A program made the translations under genes and the position numbers. Shown in pieces: positions 1 to 7,463 of a stretch of DNA of 13,453 bases. Source of the stretch: Desulfofustis sp. (GTDB lineage: Bacteria; Desulfobacterota; Desulfobulbia; Desulfobulbales; Desulfocapsaceae); the NCBI GenBank assembly GCA_030145365.1, contig JAQYVS010000374.1:1-13453 (forward strand). Direction: 5' to 3'. Position 1 is the stretch's first letter. Each line of letters starts with the position of its first letter. The notes beneath the pieces are model-generated. The model was not told where the DNA came from. It searched no databases and saw only the letters and a program-made list of their open reading frames with translations.

Positions 1-77
1 CTCGCATGGGTTGGAGTAGTATAAACCTGTGGAGTTCCCGGTAATAATGGCATAGAAGGTTCTCACTGTTTATGTTA

Positions 78-106
78 TAGACACATTGTGGCGATTTACA
101 TACTAT
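78..106 (+). promoter_or_regulatory. Candidate sigma-70 promoter for the asnS operon
   Basis: TAGACA at 78-83 matches the -35 consensus at 5 of 6 positions and is followed, after exactly 17 bases, by TACTAT at 101-106 (4 of 6 for the -10). Transcription would start near 113 and give a leader of about 70 bases. A short inverted repeat (ATCTGG 105-110 / CCAGAT 121-126) overlaps the -10 and the predicted start site. This is a pattern match only. Confidence 0.35.
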
Positions 107-181
107 CTGGAGAAACAGATCCAGATGAAAAGCATGTAACCGAAAAATGATTAGACAATTTCAGCAGGAACAGAGTGAACT

Positions 182-1555
182 ATGAAGATAACGCGCATCA
201 ATAGCCTGTTGCAGGAGACCCCAGTCGGTAAAAAGGTAGTTGTCGCTGGATGGTTGAGAACCCGGCGCGACAGCTCAAATTTTTCGTTTCTTGAGGTCAA
301 TGACGGCTCATGTCTGTCAAACCTGCAGATCATTGCTGACGACGGATTAGACAATTACGAGAGCAAGATTAAAAAACTCACCACTGGTTGTTCAATCAAA
401 GTGGAGGGCGAGTTAAAAGAGTCTCCGGCTAAGGGGCAATCGGTCGAGATTTTGGCCGAGCGGATAGACATCGTTGGCTGGGCTGATCCGGACCTCTACC
501 CACTCCAGAAAAAACGCCATTCATTCGAGTTTTTACGAGAGATATCCCATCTTCGTCCAAGGACCAATGCCCTTGGCGGTGTCGCCAGGGTCCGATCCCG
601 GTTGAGTTATGCGGTCCATGAATATTTTAAGAAAAAGGATTTTTTCCAGATTCATACCCCAGTCATAACAACCAGCGATTGCGAGGGGGCCGGTGAAATG
701 TTTCGTGTGGTAACCGAGCCGGAACTTGCTGGTACATCTGAGGAAAACAAAAGTTTTTTCGGCCGTAATGCCGGTTTGACAGTAAGCGGTCAGTTGCAGG
801 CTGAGGTGTATGCCCAGGCGCTTGGCTCCGTGTACACTTTTGGGCCGACGTTCAGAGCAGAAAATTCCAATACCAGCCGACATCTGGCAGAATTCTGGAT
901 GCTGGAGCCTGAAATGGCATTCTGCGATCTTAACTGTAATATGGATTTGGCGGAAGAGATGCTCAAATATCTGCTCAGTGATGTGCTTGAGCATTGCCAG
1001 GAAGATATGGAGTTGTTCAATAGATTTATCGAAAAGGGTCTTGTTAATAAGCTGCAGCATGTTATCGATAATGAATTTGTCAGAATCTCCTATACCGAAG
1101 CCGTTGAACAACTTCAGAAGTCCAGTCAGAAGTTTGAGTTTCCAGTGAGTTGGGGAGTTGATCTGCAATCGGAGCATGAACGGTATTTAACAGAAACGGT
1201 GTACAAACTGCCTCTGATTGTTACTGATTATCCTGCTTCCATAAAACCGTTTTATATGCGGGTGAACGATGACGGGACCACTGTTGCGGCAATGGATATT
1301 CTGGTTGCTGGAATCGGAGAGATTGTCGGCGGAAGTCAACGAGAGGAGCGCTACGATGTGCTGCTCGGCAGGATGCAGCAGAGTGGCATCGACGAGGAGG
1401 AGTATCAGTGGTACCTCGATTTACGCAGATATGGAACAACCCCGCACTCCGGTTTCGGACTGGGATTTGAGCGATTGGTCCAATTTGTAACCGGTATGCA
1501 CAACATCAGAGAAGTTATTCCGTTTCCACGCACACCAGGCTTTGCCCCTTGCTGA
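182..1555 (+). CDS. asnS: Asparaginyl-tRNA synthetase (AsnRS)
   Basis: This cytoplasmic class IIb aminoacyl-tRNA synthetase charges tRNA-Asn with asparagine using ATP. The 457 residues are close to the roughly 466 of the E. coli enzyme and align end to end from memory. An N-terminal OB-fold anticodon-binding domain includes GWLRTRRDS near residue 24. The catalytic domain includes ITTSDCEGAGEMFRV, TVSGQLQAE (from residue 200), class II motif 2 FRAENSNTSRHLAEFW (from 224) and motif 3 GFGLGFERL (from 424). The GEMF and RHLAEFW signatures and the RYGTTPHSGFGLG end favour AsnRS over AspRS. A GAGTG element at 173-177 serves the ATG. It is probably the first gene of an operon, with the methyltransferase 30 bases downstream. 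Having a dedicated AsnRS suggests the cell need not rely only on Asp-tRNA-Asn amidation. Confidence 0.97.
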   Translation: MKITRINSLLQETPVGKKVVVAGWLRTRRDSSNFSFLEVNDGSCLSNLQIIADDGLDNYESKIKKLTTGCSIKVEGELKESPAKGQSVEILAERIDIVGWADPDLYPLQKKRHSFEFLREISHLRPRTNALGGVARVRSRLSYAVHEYFKKKDFFQIHTPVITTSDCEGAGEMFRVVTEPELAGTSEENKSFFGRNAGLTVSGQLQAEVYAQALGSVYTFGPTFRAENSNTSRHLAEFWMLEPEMAFCDLNCNMDLAEEMLKYLLSDVLEHCQEDMELFNRFIEKGLVNKLQHVIDNEFVRISYTEAVEQLQKSSQKFEFPVSWGVDLQSEHERYLTETVYKLPLIVTDYPASIKPFYMRVNDDGTTVAAMDILVAGIGEIVGGSQREERYDVLLGRMQQSGIDEEEYQWYLDLRRYGTTPHSGFGLGFERLVQFVTGMHNIREVIPFPRTPGFAPC

Positions 1556-1585
1556 TGAAGAAACACAATAGACTGAGGTGGCGGC

Positions 1586-2269
1586 TTGAGTAAAGGCCCG
1601 GGTGTCGAGAAGATGTTTGACGCCATCGCCGATCGTTACGATCTGATGAATCGGTTGATGACCTTTGGCCAGGACAGACGGTGGCGTGAATTCGTGGTTG
1701 AAAAGGCCGGTGATCCTGGTAACGGCTGGGTGTTGGATCTAGCCAGCGGTACCGGAGATATTGCTGCCCTGTTTCATCAGAAAGCCTCCAGCGCTAAAAT
1801 CATCGGTGCAGATTTCTCCCGTAACATGCTGGCCCGGGCCAACAAGCGATTTGCTGATCAACAAATATTCTGGCAGGCCTGTGATGCGAACAAGCTGCCC
1901 TATGACAATGATGTGTTTGAGGCAGTAAGTTTTGGCTATCTGCTCAGAAATGTTGATGACTCGCTGCATGTATTAAAACAGGTTTACCGGGTATTGGCAG
2001 AGCGGGGGAGGGTGGTCTGTCTCGACACGACTCCTCCCAAAAAAAATCTGTTGTATCCTTTTATTCGCTTGTATCTTGCAGTGATTATTCCGTTGCTGGG
2101 CATGTTGATAGCCCGCGATTCCGATGCCTATGCCTACCTGACCGGTTCAACGATGGATTTTCACGAGGCGGAACAATTGGCGGAACTCTTTCGCCGGGCG
2201 GGATTTAATAAAGTCGGATTTAAAAAATTCATGTTTGGGACCATTGCTGTCCACTGGGGGGAAAAATGA
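1586..2269 (+). CDS. ubiE: Demethylmenaquinone methyltransferase, UbiE/MenG family
   Basis: This SAM-dependent class I methyltransferase carries out the C-methylation that turns demethylmenaquinone into menaquinone, and in ubiquinone-making bacteria the equivalent ubiquinone step. The 227-residue protein has the family N-terminus DRYDLMNRLMTFGQDRRWR (about 16-34), SAM-binding motif I VLDLASGTGD (49-58), an acidic motif GADFSRNML after strand 2, and FGYLLRNVDD, equivalent to the FG-RNV signature. The start is a TTG preceded by GAGGTGG at 1575-1581. No nearer ATG fits the conserved N-terminus. The stop overlaps the start of the acyl-CoA synthetase gene as ATGA, so the two are probably translationally coupled. 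In an anaerobe the substrate is most likely demethylmenaquinone, but the sequence cannot separate that from a ubiquinone role. Confidence 0.9.
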   Translation: MSKGPGVEKMFDAIADRYDLMNRLMTFGQDRRWREFVVEKAGDPGNGWVLDLASGTGDIAALFHQKASSAKIIGADFSRNMLARANKRFADQQIFWQACDANKLPYDNDVFEAVSFGYLLRNVDDSLHVLKQVYRVLAERGRVVCLDTTPPKKNLLYPFIRLYLAVIIPLLGMLIARDSDAYAYLTGSTMDFHEAEQLAELFRRAGFNKVGFKKFMFGTIAVHWGEK

Positions 2270-4197
2270 TGAGTCAAAACTATCCGCTCCAGTCGTATCG
2301 AGCAAATTCTGAGCCGCAAACCCTGTTTGATATCTTCTGTAACAGCTGCAGTAATTTTCACGACCAGTGCGCCTATATATATAAAGCGGCAGATGAAGAG
2401 ATCCGAGTCAGCTACGGAAAACTTTTTGAAGATGTTCTGCTCCTCGCCAGAGCATTCAGTAGCAGAGGGGTGTCGGTCGGTGACCGGGTGATGTTTCTGT
2501 CGGACAATCGCTACAGCTGGATTGTAACGGACCTGGCGATCATGTCGCTTGGAGCAATCAATGTTCCGCGGGGTGCAGACACACCGACCAGGGAACTCAT
2601 CTATATTATGCAGACCAGCAAATGCACTCACCTCATTGCTGAAACACCTGCATTGTTTGAAATGCACAAACAGGAACTCAAGAAAATAAACGGGCTGAAA
2701 AGTGTGTTTATCATGGTTGGTCCGGCAATGCATTCACTGTTTGGTAAAACCTATTCGTATCAGGATCTGCTCAAAGATCGGACCTACAGCGAGCGAGAAG
2801 TTGAACGTTTTTTAAAGCAGGGACAAAACCTTAATAATTCTGATCTGCTGACTATCATCTATACTTCCGGTACTACCGGCATGCCGAAAGGAGTGATGCT
2901 TACCCACGGCAACATCCTGCATAATGTAGATTGCGTTCCTAAACTTATCCGGCTTACATCTGAAGACAGATGGCTTTCCATACTGCCGAGCTGGCATATT
3001 TTTGAAAGAACTGCCGAATACGTTGCTTTGGCAGGCGGATGCTGTCTTGTCTACTCATCGGTTAAAACGTTTAACCAGGATCTCGAGCATTACCGGCCTA
3101 CGATTGTTGCCACGGTTCCACGGGTATGGGAGTCTCTGTATAACCGCGTCCAGGCAGCTTTGAAGAAGAAAGGTAAGGTTCCCTCAAGGCTATTCGGTTT
3201 TCTGGTTGGTGTTTCAACCATCTATCGTCGAAATCGCCGGATAGTTGCCGATCAAGTGCCCAAATTAGCACCTGAATCTTTTGTTACCGTTGGCTTGAGA
3301 AAAATCAAAGGTGGATTGATCTGCGCCTTATTATTTCCATTTTATCTGCTTGCTAAAAAGAAGTTACAGGTTGTTAACCAACGTTTCGGCGGCCGACTGC
3401 GACTGGCGGTAAGCGGCGGTGGCAGTCTTGCCGATTTTCTGGAAGACTGGATTGATGCGGTGGGCATCAGAATCGTAAACGCCTACGGCATGACCGAATG
3501 TTCCCCGGCAATTGCCGGGCGCGGGCTGGATTGTGAGATTTACGGTACACTGGGCCATCCGGTTGTGCATACAGACCTACGAATTGTTTCTGAAGATGGT
3601 GAAATCTTACCGGCTGGAACAGAGGGGCTGATCGAGGTGCGTGGTCCCCAGGTTACGATCGGTTACGACAATAACGAGGGAGAAACCGAGAGGGCTTTCA
3701 CTGCTGATGGATATCTGAAAACCGGCGACCTTGGGATGTTAACGATGAATAATGAAGTGGTAATTACCGGTAGAGCAAAAGATATTATTGTTCTGGCCAG
3801 TGGGGAAAACATCGATCCAAGCCGGATTGAAAGTACGATTACCATGTTCCCATTTATTGAAGATGCCGTACTGGTTGGCCAGGATCGTAAAGGGCTTGGT
3901 GCCCTGCTCGTTCCGAACCATGATGAGCTGAAGGGTTGGGTGGAAAAAACTTTTTCTCATATTCGCAAAGAGACAGAAGAGATTCTGACCGACAACAGAA
4001 TCCTGGAACAGATTAGAAAAGAGATAAATCTTCGACTCAAACCAAAGAAGGGGTTTAAATCCCATGAGCGGCTGCTCGGCATTACTTTTCTGGAAAAAGG
4101 ATTGCAAAGTGGTGAAGAATTGACCAATACCTTGAAGAAAAAGCGGCACATCATAGAACGCAATTATCGGCAGCGAATTAACCAGCTGTTTCAATAA
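2266..4197 (+). CDS. Long-chain acyl-CoA synthetase, AMP-forming (FadD15-like)
   Basis: This ANL-superfamily adenylate-forming enzyme activates fatty acids to acyl-CoA through an acyl-AMP intermediate, usually at the inner face of the membrane. The 643 residues fit the long bacterial FadD15-like form. The P-loop-like motif YTSGTTGMPKG lies at about 199-209, AYGMTECSP at about 406-414, TGD at 486-488, and the hinge region GRAKDIIVLASGENIDP from 502. The C-terminal stretch ELTNTLKKKR supplies the likely catalytic lysine region. A hydrophobic patch (LICALLFPFYLLAKKK, near 350) may touch the membrane. Two in-frame ATGs, at 2266 and 2269, follow GGGGGGAAAA. The first gives an ATGA overlap with the methyltransferase gene and the second a one-base overlap. 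Chain-length preference cannot be read from the sequence. Confidence 0.92.
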   Translation: MMSQNYPLQSYRANSEPQTLFDIFCNSCSNFHDQCAYIYKAADEEIRVSYGKLFEDVLLLARAFSSRGVSVGDRVMFLSDNRYSWIVTDLAIMSLGAINVPRGADTPTRELIYIMQTSKCTHLIAETPALFEMHKQELKKINGLKSVFIMVGPAMHSLFGKTYSYQDLLKDRTYSEREVERFLKQGQNLNNSDLLTIIYTSGTTGMPKGVMLTHGNILHNVDCVPKLIRLTSEDRWLSILPSWHIFERTAEYVALAGGCCLVYSSVKTFNQDLEHYRPTIVATVPRVWESLYNRVQAALKKKGKVPSRLFGFLVGVSTIYRRNRRIVADQVPKLAPESFVTVGLRKIKGGLICALLFPFYLLAKKKLQVVNQRFGGRLRLAVSGGGSLADFLEDWIDAVGIRIVNAYGMTECSPAIAGRGLDCEIYGTLGHPVVHTDLRIVSEDGEILPAGTEGLIEVRGPQVTIGYDNNEGETERAFTADGYLKTGDLGMLTMNNEVVITGRAKDIIVLASGENIDPSRIESTITMFPFIEDAVLVGQDRKGLGALLVPNHDELKGWVEKTFSHIRKETEEILTDNRILEQIRKEINLRLKPKKGFKSHERLLGITFLEKGLQSGEELTNTLKKKRHIIERNYRQRINQLFQ

Positions 4198-4357
4198 TTA
4201 CCCGTCAATACTGGATCCGCCGTTCTGAAGTACGGGCAAATGAACGGCAATTATGGCTTCAGCCTCTATCAATGCACTCGTTTGTTTCTGCCGCAGTGAA
4301 ACTGCATAGTCAAGAAGATTACCCGGTAGCCGGTACATAAAACCGATAATACCGTTT

Positions 4358-4373
4358 TGGTTTTCGCCTTGCA
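4358..4373 (+). promoter_or_regulatory. Candidate sigma-54 (RpoN) promoter upstream of the stress-protein gene
   Basis: TGG at 4358-4360 and TTGCA at 4369-4373 place GG and GC exactly ten bases apart, the defining -24/-12 geometry of sigma-54 promoters. The CACG after TGG in the consensus is not conserved. Transcription would begin near 4384 and leave a leader of about 74 bases before the ATG at 4458. No convincing sigma-70 promoter is visible in 4198-4457. No activator-binding repeat was identified upstream. Confidence 0.4.
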
Positions 4374-4457
4374 TTCACCGTGTCTATATGAGAAAATTAG
4401 TAGTAAGAGCAAGAGGTTCGAGATAATATCAGAGCTGAATACTAGTGAGGTATTACA

Positions 4458-4946
4458 ATGAAACGAATTCGAAGGATTAAACAAGTAGTGACCCCGATTG
4501 ATTTTTCCGACAACTCCCGACTCATTGCCAATTCTTCGGTATTCATGGCGGGTAAGTACGGCGCTGCAATCGATCTTATCTTTGTTGTACAGAATTTTGA
4601 AGATTATTCAGGCTTTTTTGTTCCTCAGATGCATGTTCCGAACCTGGAGGAGGAGCTCATGACCGGGGCGGAAGAGCGAATGACAAGCTTTATCGATGAA
4701 TTAAAAGTGGATTGTGCCGAGTTTGGCGTTAAGGAAATTCGGAACAAAGTCCTGATTGGCGATGTTGCCGAGCAGATTGTTGAATATGCCACTGGCCTAG
4801 AGGCTGATCTGATAATTATGGGCACCCACGGTTACAAAGGATTGGAGAAAATAATGTTTGGCAGTGTCGCCGATAAAGTGGTCCGTTCCGCTTTGTGTCC
4901 GGTGACTACCATTAACCCGTATACCTGCTGTACCTGGGAGGAGTAA
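4458..4946 (+). CDS. Universal stress protein, UspA family (ATP-binding type)
   Basis: This is a single-domain cytoplasmic universal stress protein of 162 residues. It begins with the family strand QVVTPIDFSDNS and ends with the ATP-binding signature G-2X-G-9X-G-S: GTHG at 122-125 and GS at 135-136 (spelled GTHGYKGLEKIMFGS). The intact motif places it in the nucleotide-binding MJ0577-like branch rather than with non-binding UspA. SVADKVVRSALCPV is the usual C-terminal strand. GAGG at 4447-4450 stands seven bases before the ATG. The gene appears monocistronic: a candidate sigma-54 promoter lies upstream, and a short hairpin follows the stop. Such proteins help cells survive starvation or redox stress, but the specific role here is unknown. 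The C-terminal tail TCCTWEE has a Cys-Cys pair. Confidence 0.92.
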   Translation: MKRIRRIKQVVTPIDFSDNSRLIANSSVFMAGKYGAAIDLIFVVQNFEDYSGFFVPQMHVPNLEEELMTGAEERMTSFIDELKVDCAEFGVKEIRNKVLIGDVAEQIVEYATGLEADLIIMGTHGYKGLEKIMFGSVADKVVRSALCPVTTINPYTCCTWEE

Positions 4947-4965
4947 AATCATCGGTTGATGATTT
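4946..4965 (+). terminator. Hairpin after the stress-protein gene, possible weak terminator
   Basis: AAATCATC (4946-4953) and GATGATTT (4958-4965) form a perfect 8-bp stem with a GGTT loop. The stem begins on the last base of the stop codon. It is AT-rich and its only T tract is the short TTT in the stem, so it may be a weak terminator, a 3'-end stabiliser or a protein-binding palindrome. Confidence 0.35.
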
Positions 4966-5048
4966 GTAGCGTAAGCTGATATAAGGCCTATAGTGTTAAA
5001 GTCATCCGCTCAATCTTCCTGTTGATCAGACTCTTGATGTCAAGACTG

Positions 5049-5083
5049 TATTGGTTGTCCGGATAAACCAATAATTGTATAAT
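5049..5083 (+). promoter_or_regulatory. Ferritin promoter with a palindrome over the -35 box
   Basis: A perfect TATAAT at 5078-5083 lies 17 bases after TTGTCC (5055-5060; 4 of 6 for the -35). The -35 falls inside an interrupted palindrome: TATTGGTT (5049-5056) and AACCAATA (5066-5073) flank a centre containing TCCGGA. No T tract follows, so this is not a terminator, and the position suits a repressor operator. It does not resemble a classical Fur box. A second TATAAT at 5119-5124 has only a poor -35 (TTCATC, 5096-5101). The leader would be about 140 bases long. Confidence 0.6.
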
Positions 5084-5179
5084 ATACGTGTGTTTTTCAT
5101 CCTTTCCCTATGTCGTTTTATAATTTTTCCCCGCATACCAGTGTAGCATCGAGACCTCTTAAAAGTCATGGTGCACGAC

Positions 5180-5203
5180 TGTGAAATGAGTTATCTTTTC
5201 ACA
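5180..5203 (+). other. Leader hairpin upstream of the ferritin ribosome-binding site
   Basis: TGTGAAA (5180-5186) and TTTCACA (5197-5203) form a perfect 7-bp stem with a 10-base loop, ending 12 bases before the AAGGAG of the ferritin gene. The half-sites TGTGA and TCACA look like CRP half-sites but are 14 bases apart rather than 6, so a CRP site is unlikely. It may shape translation or mRNA stability. Confidence 0.35.
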
Positions 5204-5227
5204 TCATCAATCCATAAGGAGATTACT

Positions 5228-5761
5228 ATGTTGAAGAAGGAAATTACCGAAGCTTTAAATGAACAGATCAACAAGGAAATATTTTCTGCCTATCTCTACA
5301 TGTCGATGTCGGCTTATACAAGCGATCTCGTCCTGAAAGGATTTGCAAGTTGGTTTATGGTCCAGTATCACGAAGAGATGTACCATGCGATGAAAATGTA
5401 TGAATATATACAGAGCCAGGGTGAGTCCGTTGTTTTGAAAGCAATTGAAGCCCCCGCCACTACATTTGATTCCCCGCTTGATACGTTCGAGAAGACTTTG
5501 GAGCATGAGCAATTTGTGACGCAATCAATTCACGATTTGATGGATCTTGCAATCGAGCATAAGGATCATGCTACGAAAATATTTCTTGAGTGGTATGTAA
5601 GCGAGCAGGTTGAAGAGGAAGACACCGCCGGTGATATGATTGCCCAGTTGAAAATGATTGGCCAAGATGCTCATGCGCTCCTGATGATGGATCGAGAGCT
5701 GGCCGTCCGCGCTGTTGGCATACCAGTTGATTTCAGCAAAGGGGTGGAGCAGGAAGGCTAA
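5228..5761 (+). CDS. ftnA: Bacterial non-haem ferritin (FtnA type)
   Basis: This 24-mer iron-storage protein oxidises Fe(II) at a di-iron ferroxidase centre and stores it as ferric mineral in the cytoplasm. The gene encodes 177 residues. With the ATG at 5228 the metal ligands fall at the same numbers as in E. coli FtnA: Glu17, Tyr24, Glu50, His53, Glu94, Gln127 and Glu130. The third-site residues Glu49, Glu126 and Glu129 are also present. This supports the chosen start, as does AAGGAG at 5216-5221 six bases upstream. An in-frame ATG at 5168 would add 20 residues but lacks a ribosome-binding site and breaks the numbering. The gene has its own promoter and is probably monocistronic. The long leader contains a 7-bp hairpin just before the ribosome-binding site. 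Confidence 0.95.
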   Translation: MLKKEITEALNEQINKEIFSAYLYMSMSAYTSDLVLKGFASWFMVQYHEEMYHAMKMYEYIQSQGESVVLKAIEAPATTFDSPLDTFEKTLEHEQFVTQSIHDLMDLAIEHKDHATKIFLEWYVSEQVEEEDTAGDMIAQLKMIGQDAHALLMMDRELAVRAVGIPVDFSKGVEQEG

Positions 5762-5789
5762 ACATCTGGTGTGTTTGAGGTATAGCGAG

Positions 5790-5825
5790 CAGCTGTTTAA
5801 CAAACAGCTGAGAAAAAACTATTAT
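5790..5825 (+). promoter_or_regulatory. opp operon promoter with the -35 in a perfect palindrome
   Basis: CAGCTGTTT (5790-5798) and AAACAGCTG (5802-5810) are perfect 9-base arms around AAC. TTAACA at 5797-5802 (5 of 6 for the -35) spans the centre and is followed 17 bases later by TATTAT at 5820-5825 (5 of 6 for the -10). A perfect TATAAT at 5823-5828 overlaps it but would need a 20-base spacer. No T tract follows, so it does not look like a terminator for the ferritin gene. A dimeric regulator bound here would block the -35. Confidence 0.5.
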
Positions 5826-5855
5826 AATACAATAGTTCAACGAGGAGGAGATTGT

Positions 5856-7454
5856 ATGAGAAATCTAATGAGAAGTTCGTGGAGCCGCCTGTGTGGTGCT
5901 GCTGTCTTTGGGATCTTTCTTCTGGTATTATCTACCATTGCCTATGCCGGCGGCACTTTGCGTGTCGCAACCATGGGGGAACCGGCTTCACTCGATCCCC
6001 ATAAAGTAAGCGGTACCTGGGAGAACTATGTGGTTGGCGATATGTTCGTCGGCCTGACCACAGAAAATCCCAAATCTGAGCCAATTCCTGGTGTTGCTGA
6101 GTCTTGGACCATATCTGAAGATGGTAAGACGTACACATTTAAATTACGCAAGTGTACCTGGTCTGATGGCACCCCGATGACGGCTCACGATTTTGTTTTT
6201 TCGATGCAGCGCATCCTATTGCCGGAAACTGCTGCAGAATATGCCTCGCTCCTTTATATCATTGAAGGCGCTGAAGACATCAACCAAGGAAAGGCCAAAG
6301 CCGATAGTCTGGCGGTCAAGGCTCTGGAAGATTATACACTGGAAATTAAACTGGCTGGACCGGCGCCATATTTTCTGGCGTTGCTCACCCATTATACCGC
6401 CTATCCAGTTCCCAAACATGTGATCGATAAAGTCGGCACCCAGTGGAGCAAACCTGAAAATATGGTTGTTAACGGACCGTATAAACTGGTTGAGTGGATT
6501 CCCAATACCCATGTCAAATTGACCAAGAACGATAAATACTGGGATGCCGCCAGTCTCTCACTTGATAATCTAACTTTCTATACCCAGGAAGACCGGGCTG
6601 CAGTTCAGAAAAGATTCAGGGCTGGAGAGATTGACGTGGCTATGGATTTTGCTTCCGACCAAATTGGTTGGTTGCGTAAAAACATGCCGGACGAGACCAG
6701 GATAGCCCCCTATATGGGTATCTATTATTATCCGATCAACACTTCGATAGAGCCGTTTACGGATATCCGGATTCGCAAAGCACTTTCAATGGCGATTAAC
6801 CGTGAAGCGATTGTGGATAAGGTTCTGAAAACCGGTGAGCTTGCCGCTTACTCCTTCGTACCTCCTGGAGTTGCTTACTACGAAAATCCATCTGAAGTTG
6901 ACTGGAAGGATGTTCCATTTGCGGATCGTCAGAAAATGGCCAAAGAACTGCTGGCTGAAGCCGGTTATGGACCGGACAAGCCGCTTGAATTCACCCTCAG
7001 ATACAACACGTCTGAAAACCATAAACGCATTGCTGTAGCAATTGTTTCCATGTGGAAAGCAATTGGCGTTAAGGCAGAGCTGTTCAATTCAGAGGTCAAG
7101 GTCCATTATGCCGATCTGAAGCAGGGTGATTTTCAGGTTGCCCGGGCAGCCTGGATTGCCGACTACAACGATGCCCAGAACTTCCTTTACCTGCTTGAGA
7201 CTCGAACAGGTGCCAACAATTACGGGCGCTATTCAAATCCGGAATTTGACAATTTGATGCGCGAGGCTGAGGTTACATCTGATCTGAAGAAGCGAAGTGA
7301 AATGATGCAGAAGGCGGAAGCTTTGGCAATGAGAGATCAGCCGGTTATTCCGATCTATCATTACGTATCTAAAAACCTTGTTTCTAAAAAGGTTGTCGGT
7401 TTCGAGGATAACCCTCAGGATATCCATCGCTGGCGTTATGTAAGTCTGAAGTAG
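5856..7454 (+). CDS. oppA: Periplasmic oligopeptide-binding protein OppA
   Basis: This solute-binding protein (SBP family 5) captures short peptides in the periplasm and hands them to OppBC. The 532-residue precursor has a Sec signal peptide: a basic start MRNLMRSSWSR, a hydrophobic core, and likely cleavage after Ala31 (AYA|GG). Cys13 is not in a lipobox. Segments matching enterobacterial OppA include NGPYKLVEWIPN, FRAGEIDVAMDF, PYMGIYYYPINT and ARAAWIADYND. In the last, Arg430 and Asp436 align with E. coli Arg413 and Asp419, the latter binding the peptide amino terminus. His389 aligns with His371. This points to general peptide binding rather than nickel or dipeptide specificity. The ATG at 5856 is preceded by GGAGGAG at 5844-5850; the frame is open further upstream, but that would bury the signal peptide. 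Confidence 0.92.
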   Translation: MRNLMRSSWSRLCGAAVFGIFLLVLSTIAYAGGTLRVATMGEPASLDPHKVSGTWENYVVGDMFVGLTTENPKSEPIPGVAESWTISEDGKTYTFKLRKCTWSDGTPMTAHDFVFSMQRILLPETAAEYASLLYIIEGAEDINQGKAKADSLAVKALEDYTLEIKLAGPAPYFLALLTHYTAYPVPKHVIDKVGTQWSKPENMVVNGPYKLVEWIPNTHVKLTKNDKYWDAASLSLDNLTFYTQEDRAAVQKRFRAGEIDVAMDFASDQIGWLRKNMPDETRIAPYMGIYYYPINTSIEPFTDIRIRKALSMAINREAIVDKVLKTGELAAYSFVPPGVAYYENPSEVDWKDVPFADRQKMAKELLAEAGYGPDKPLEFTLRYNTSENHKRIAVAIVSMWKAIGVKAELFNSEVKVHYADLKQGDFQVARAAWIADYNDAQNFLYLLETRTGANNYGRYSNPEFDNLMREAEVTSDLKKRSEMMQKAEALAMRDQPVIPIYHYVSKNLVSKKVVGFEDNPQDIHRWRYVSLK

Positions 7455-7463
7455 ACCAGACAT

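Noticed and set aside
533..1177. 214-codon open frame on the minus strand inside asnS
   Set aside because: It lies wholly antisense to a clearly conserved synthetase gene, has no recognisable protein features and is best explained as a shadow frame.
2161..2733. 190-codon minus-strand frame across the ubiE end and the acyl-CoA synthetase start
   Set aside because: It is antisense to two well-supported genes, and its composition (many His, Cys, Arg) is unlike a real protein.
4201..4248. Inverted repeats CCCGT/ACGGG and GCCGTT/AACGGC after the acyl-CoA synthetase gene
   Set aside because: Stems of 5-6 pairs with long loops and no T tract; not convincing as a terminator.
4339..4364. AAAACC/GGTTTT inverted repeat as a terminator for the acyl-CoA synthetase gene
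   Set aside because: Only six weak AT-rich pairs over a 14-base loop, about 140 bases after the stop; it also overlaps the candidate sigma-54 element.
5180..5203. CRP site from TGTGA and TCACA half-sites
   Set aside because: The half-sites are 14 bases apart, whereas CRP needs 6; reported instead as a plain hairpin.
5168..5227. Upstream ATG extending ferritin by 20 residues
   Set aside because: No ribosome-binding site, and it breaks the exact ligand numbering obtained from the ATG at 5228.
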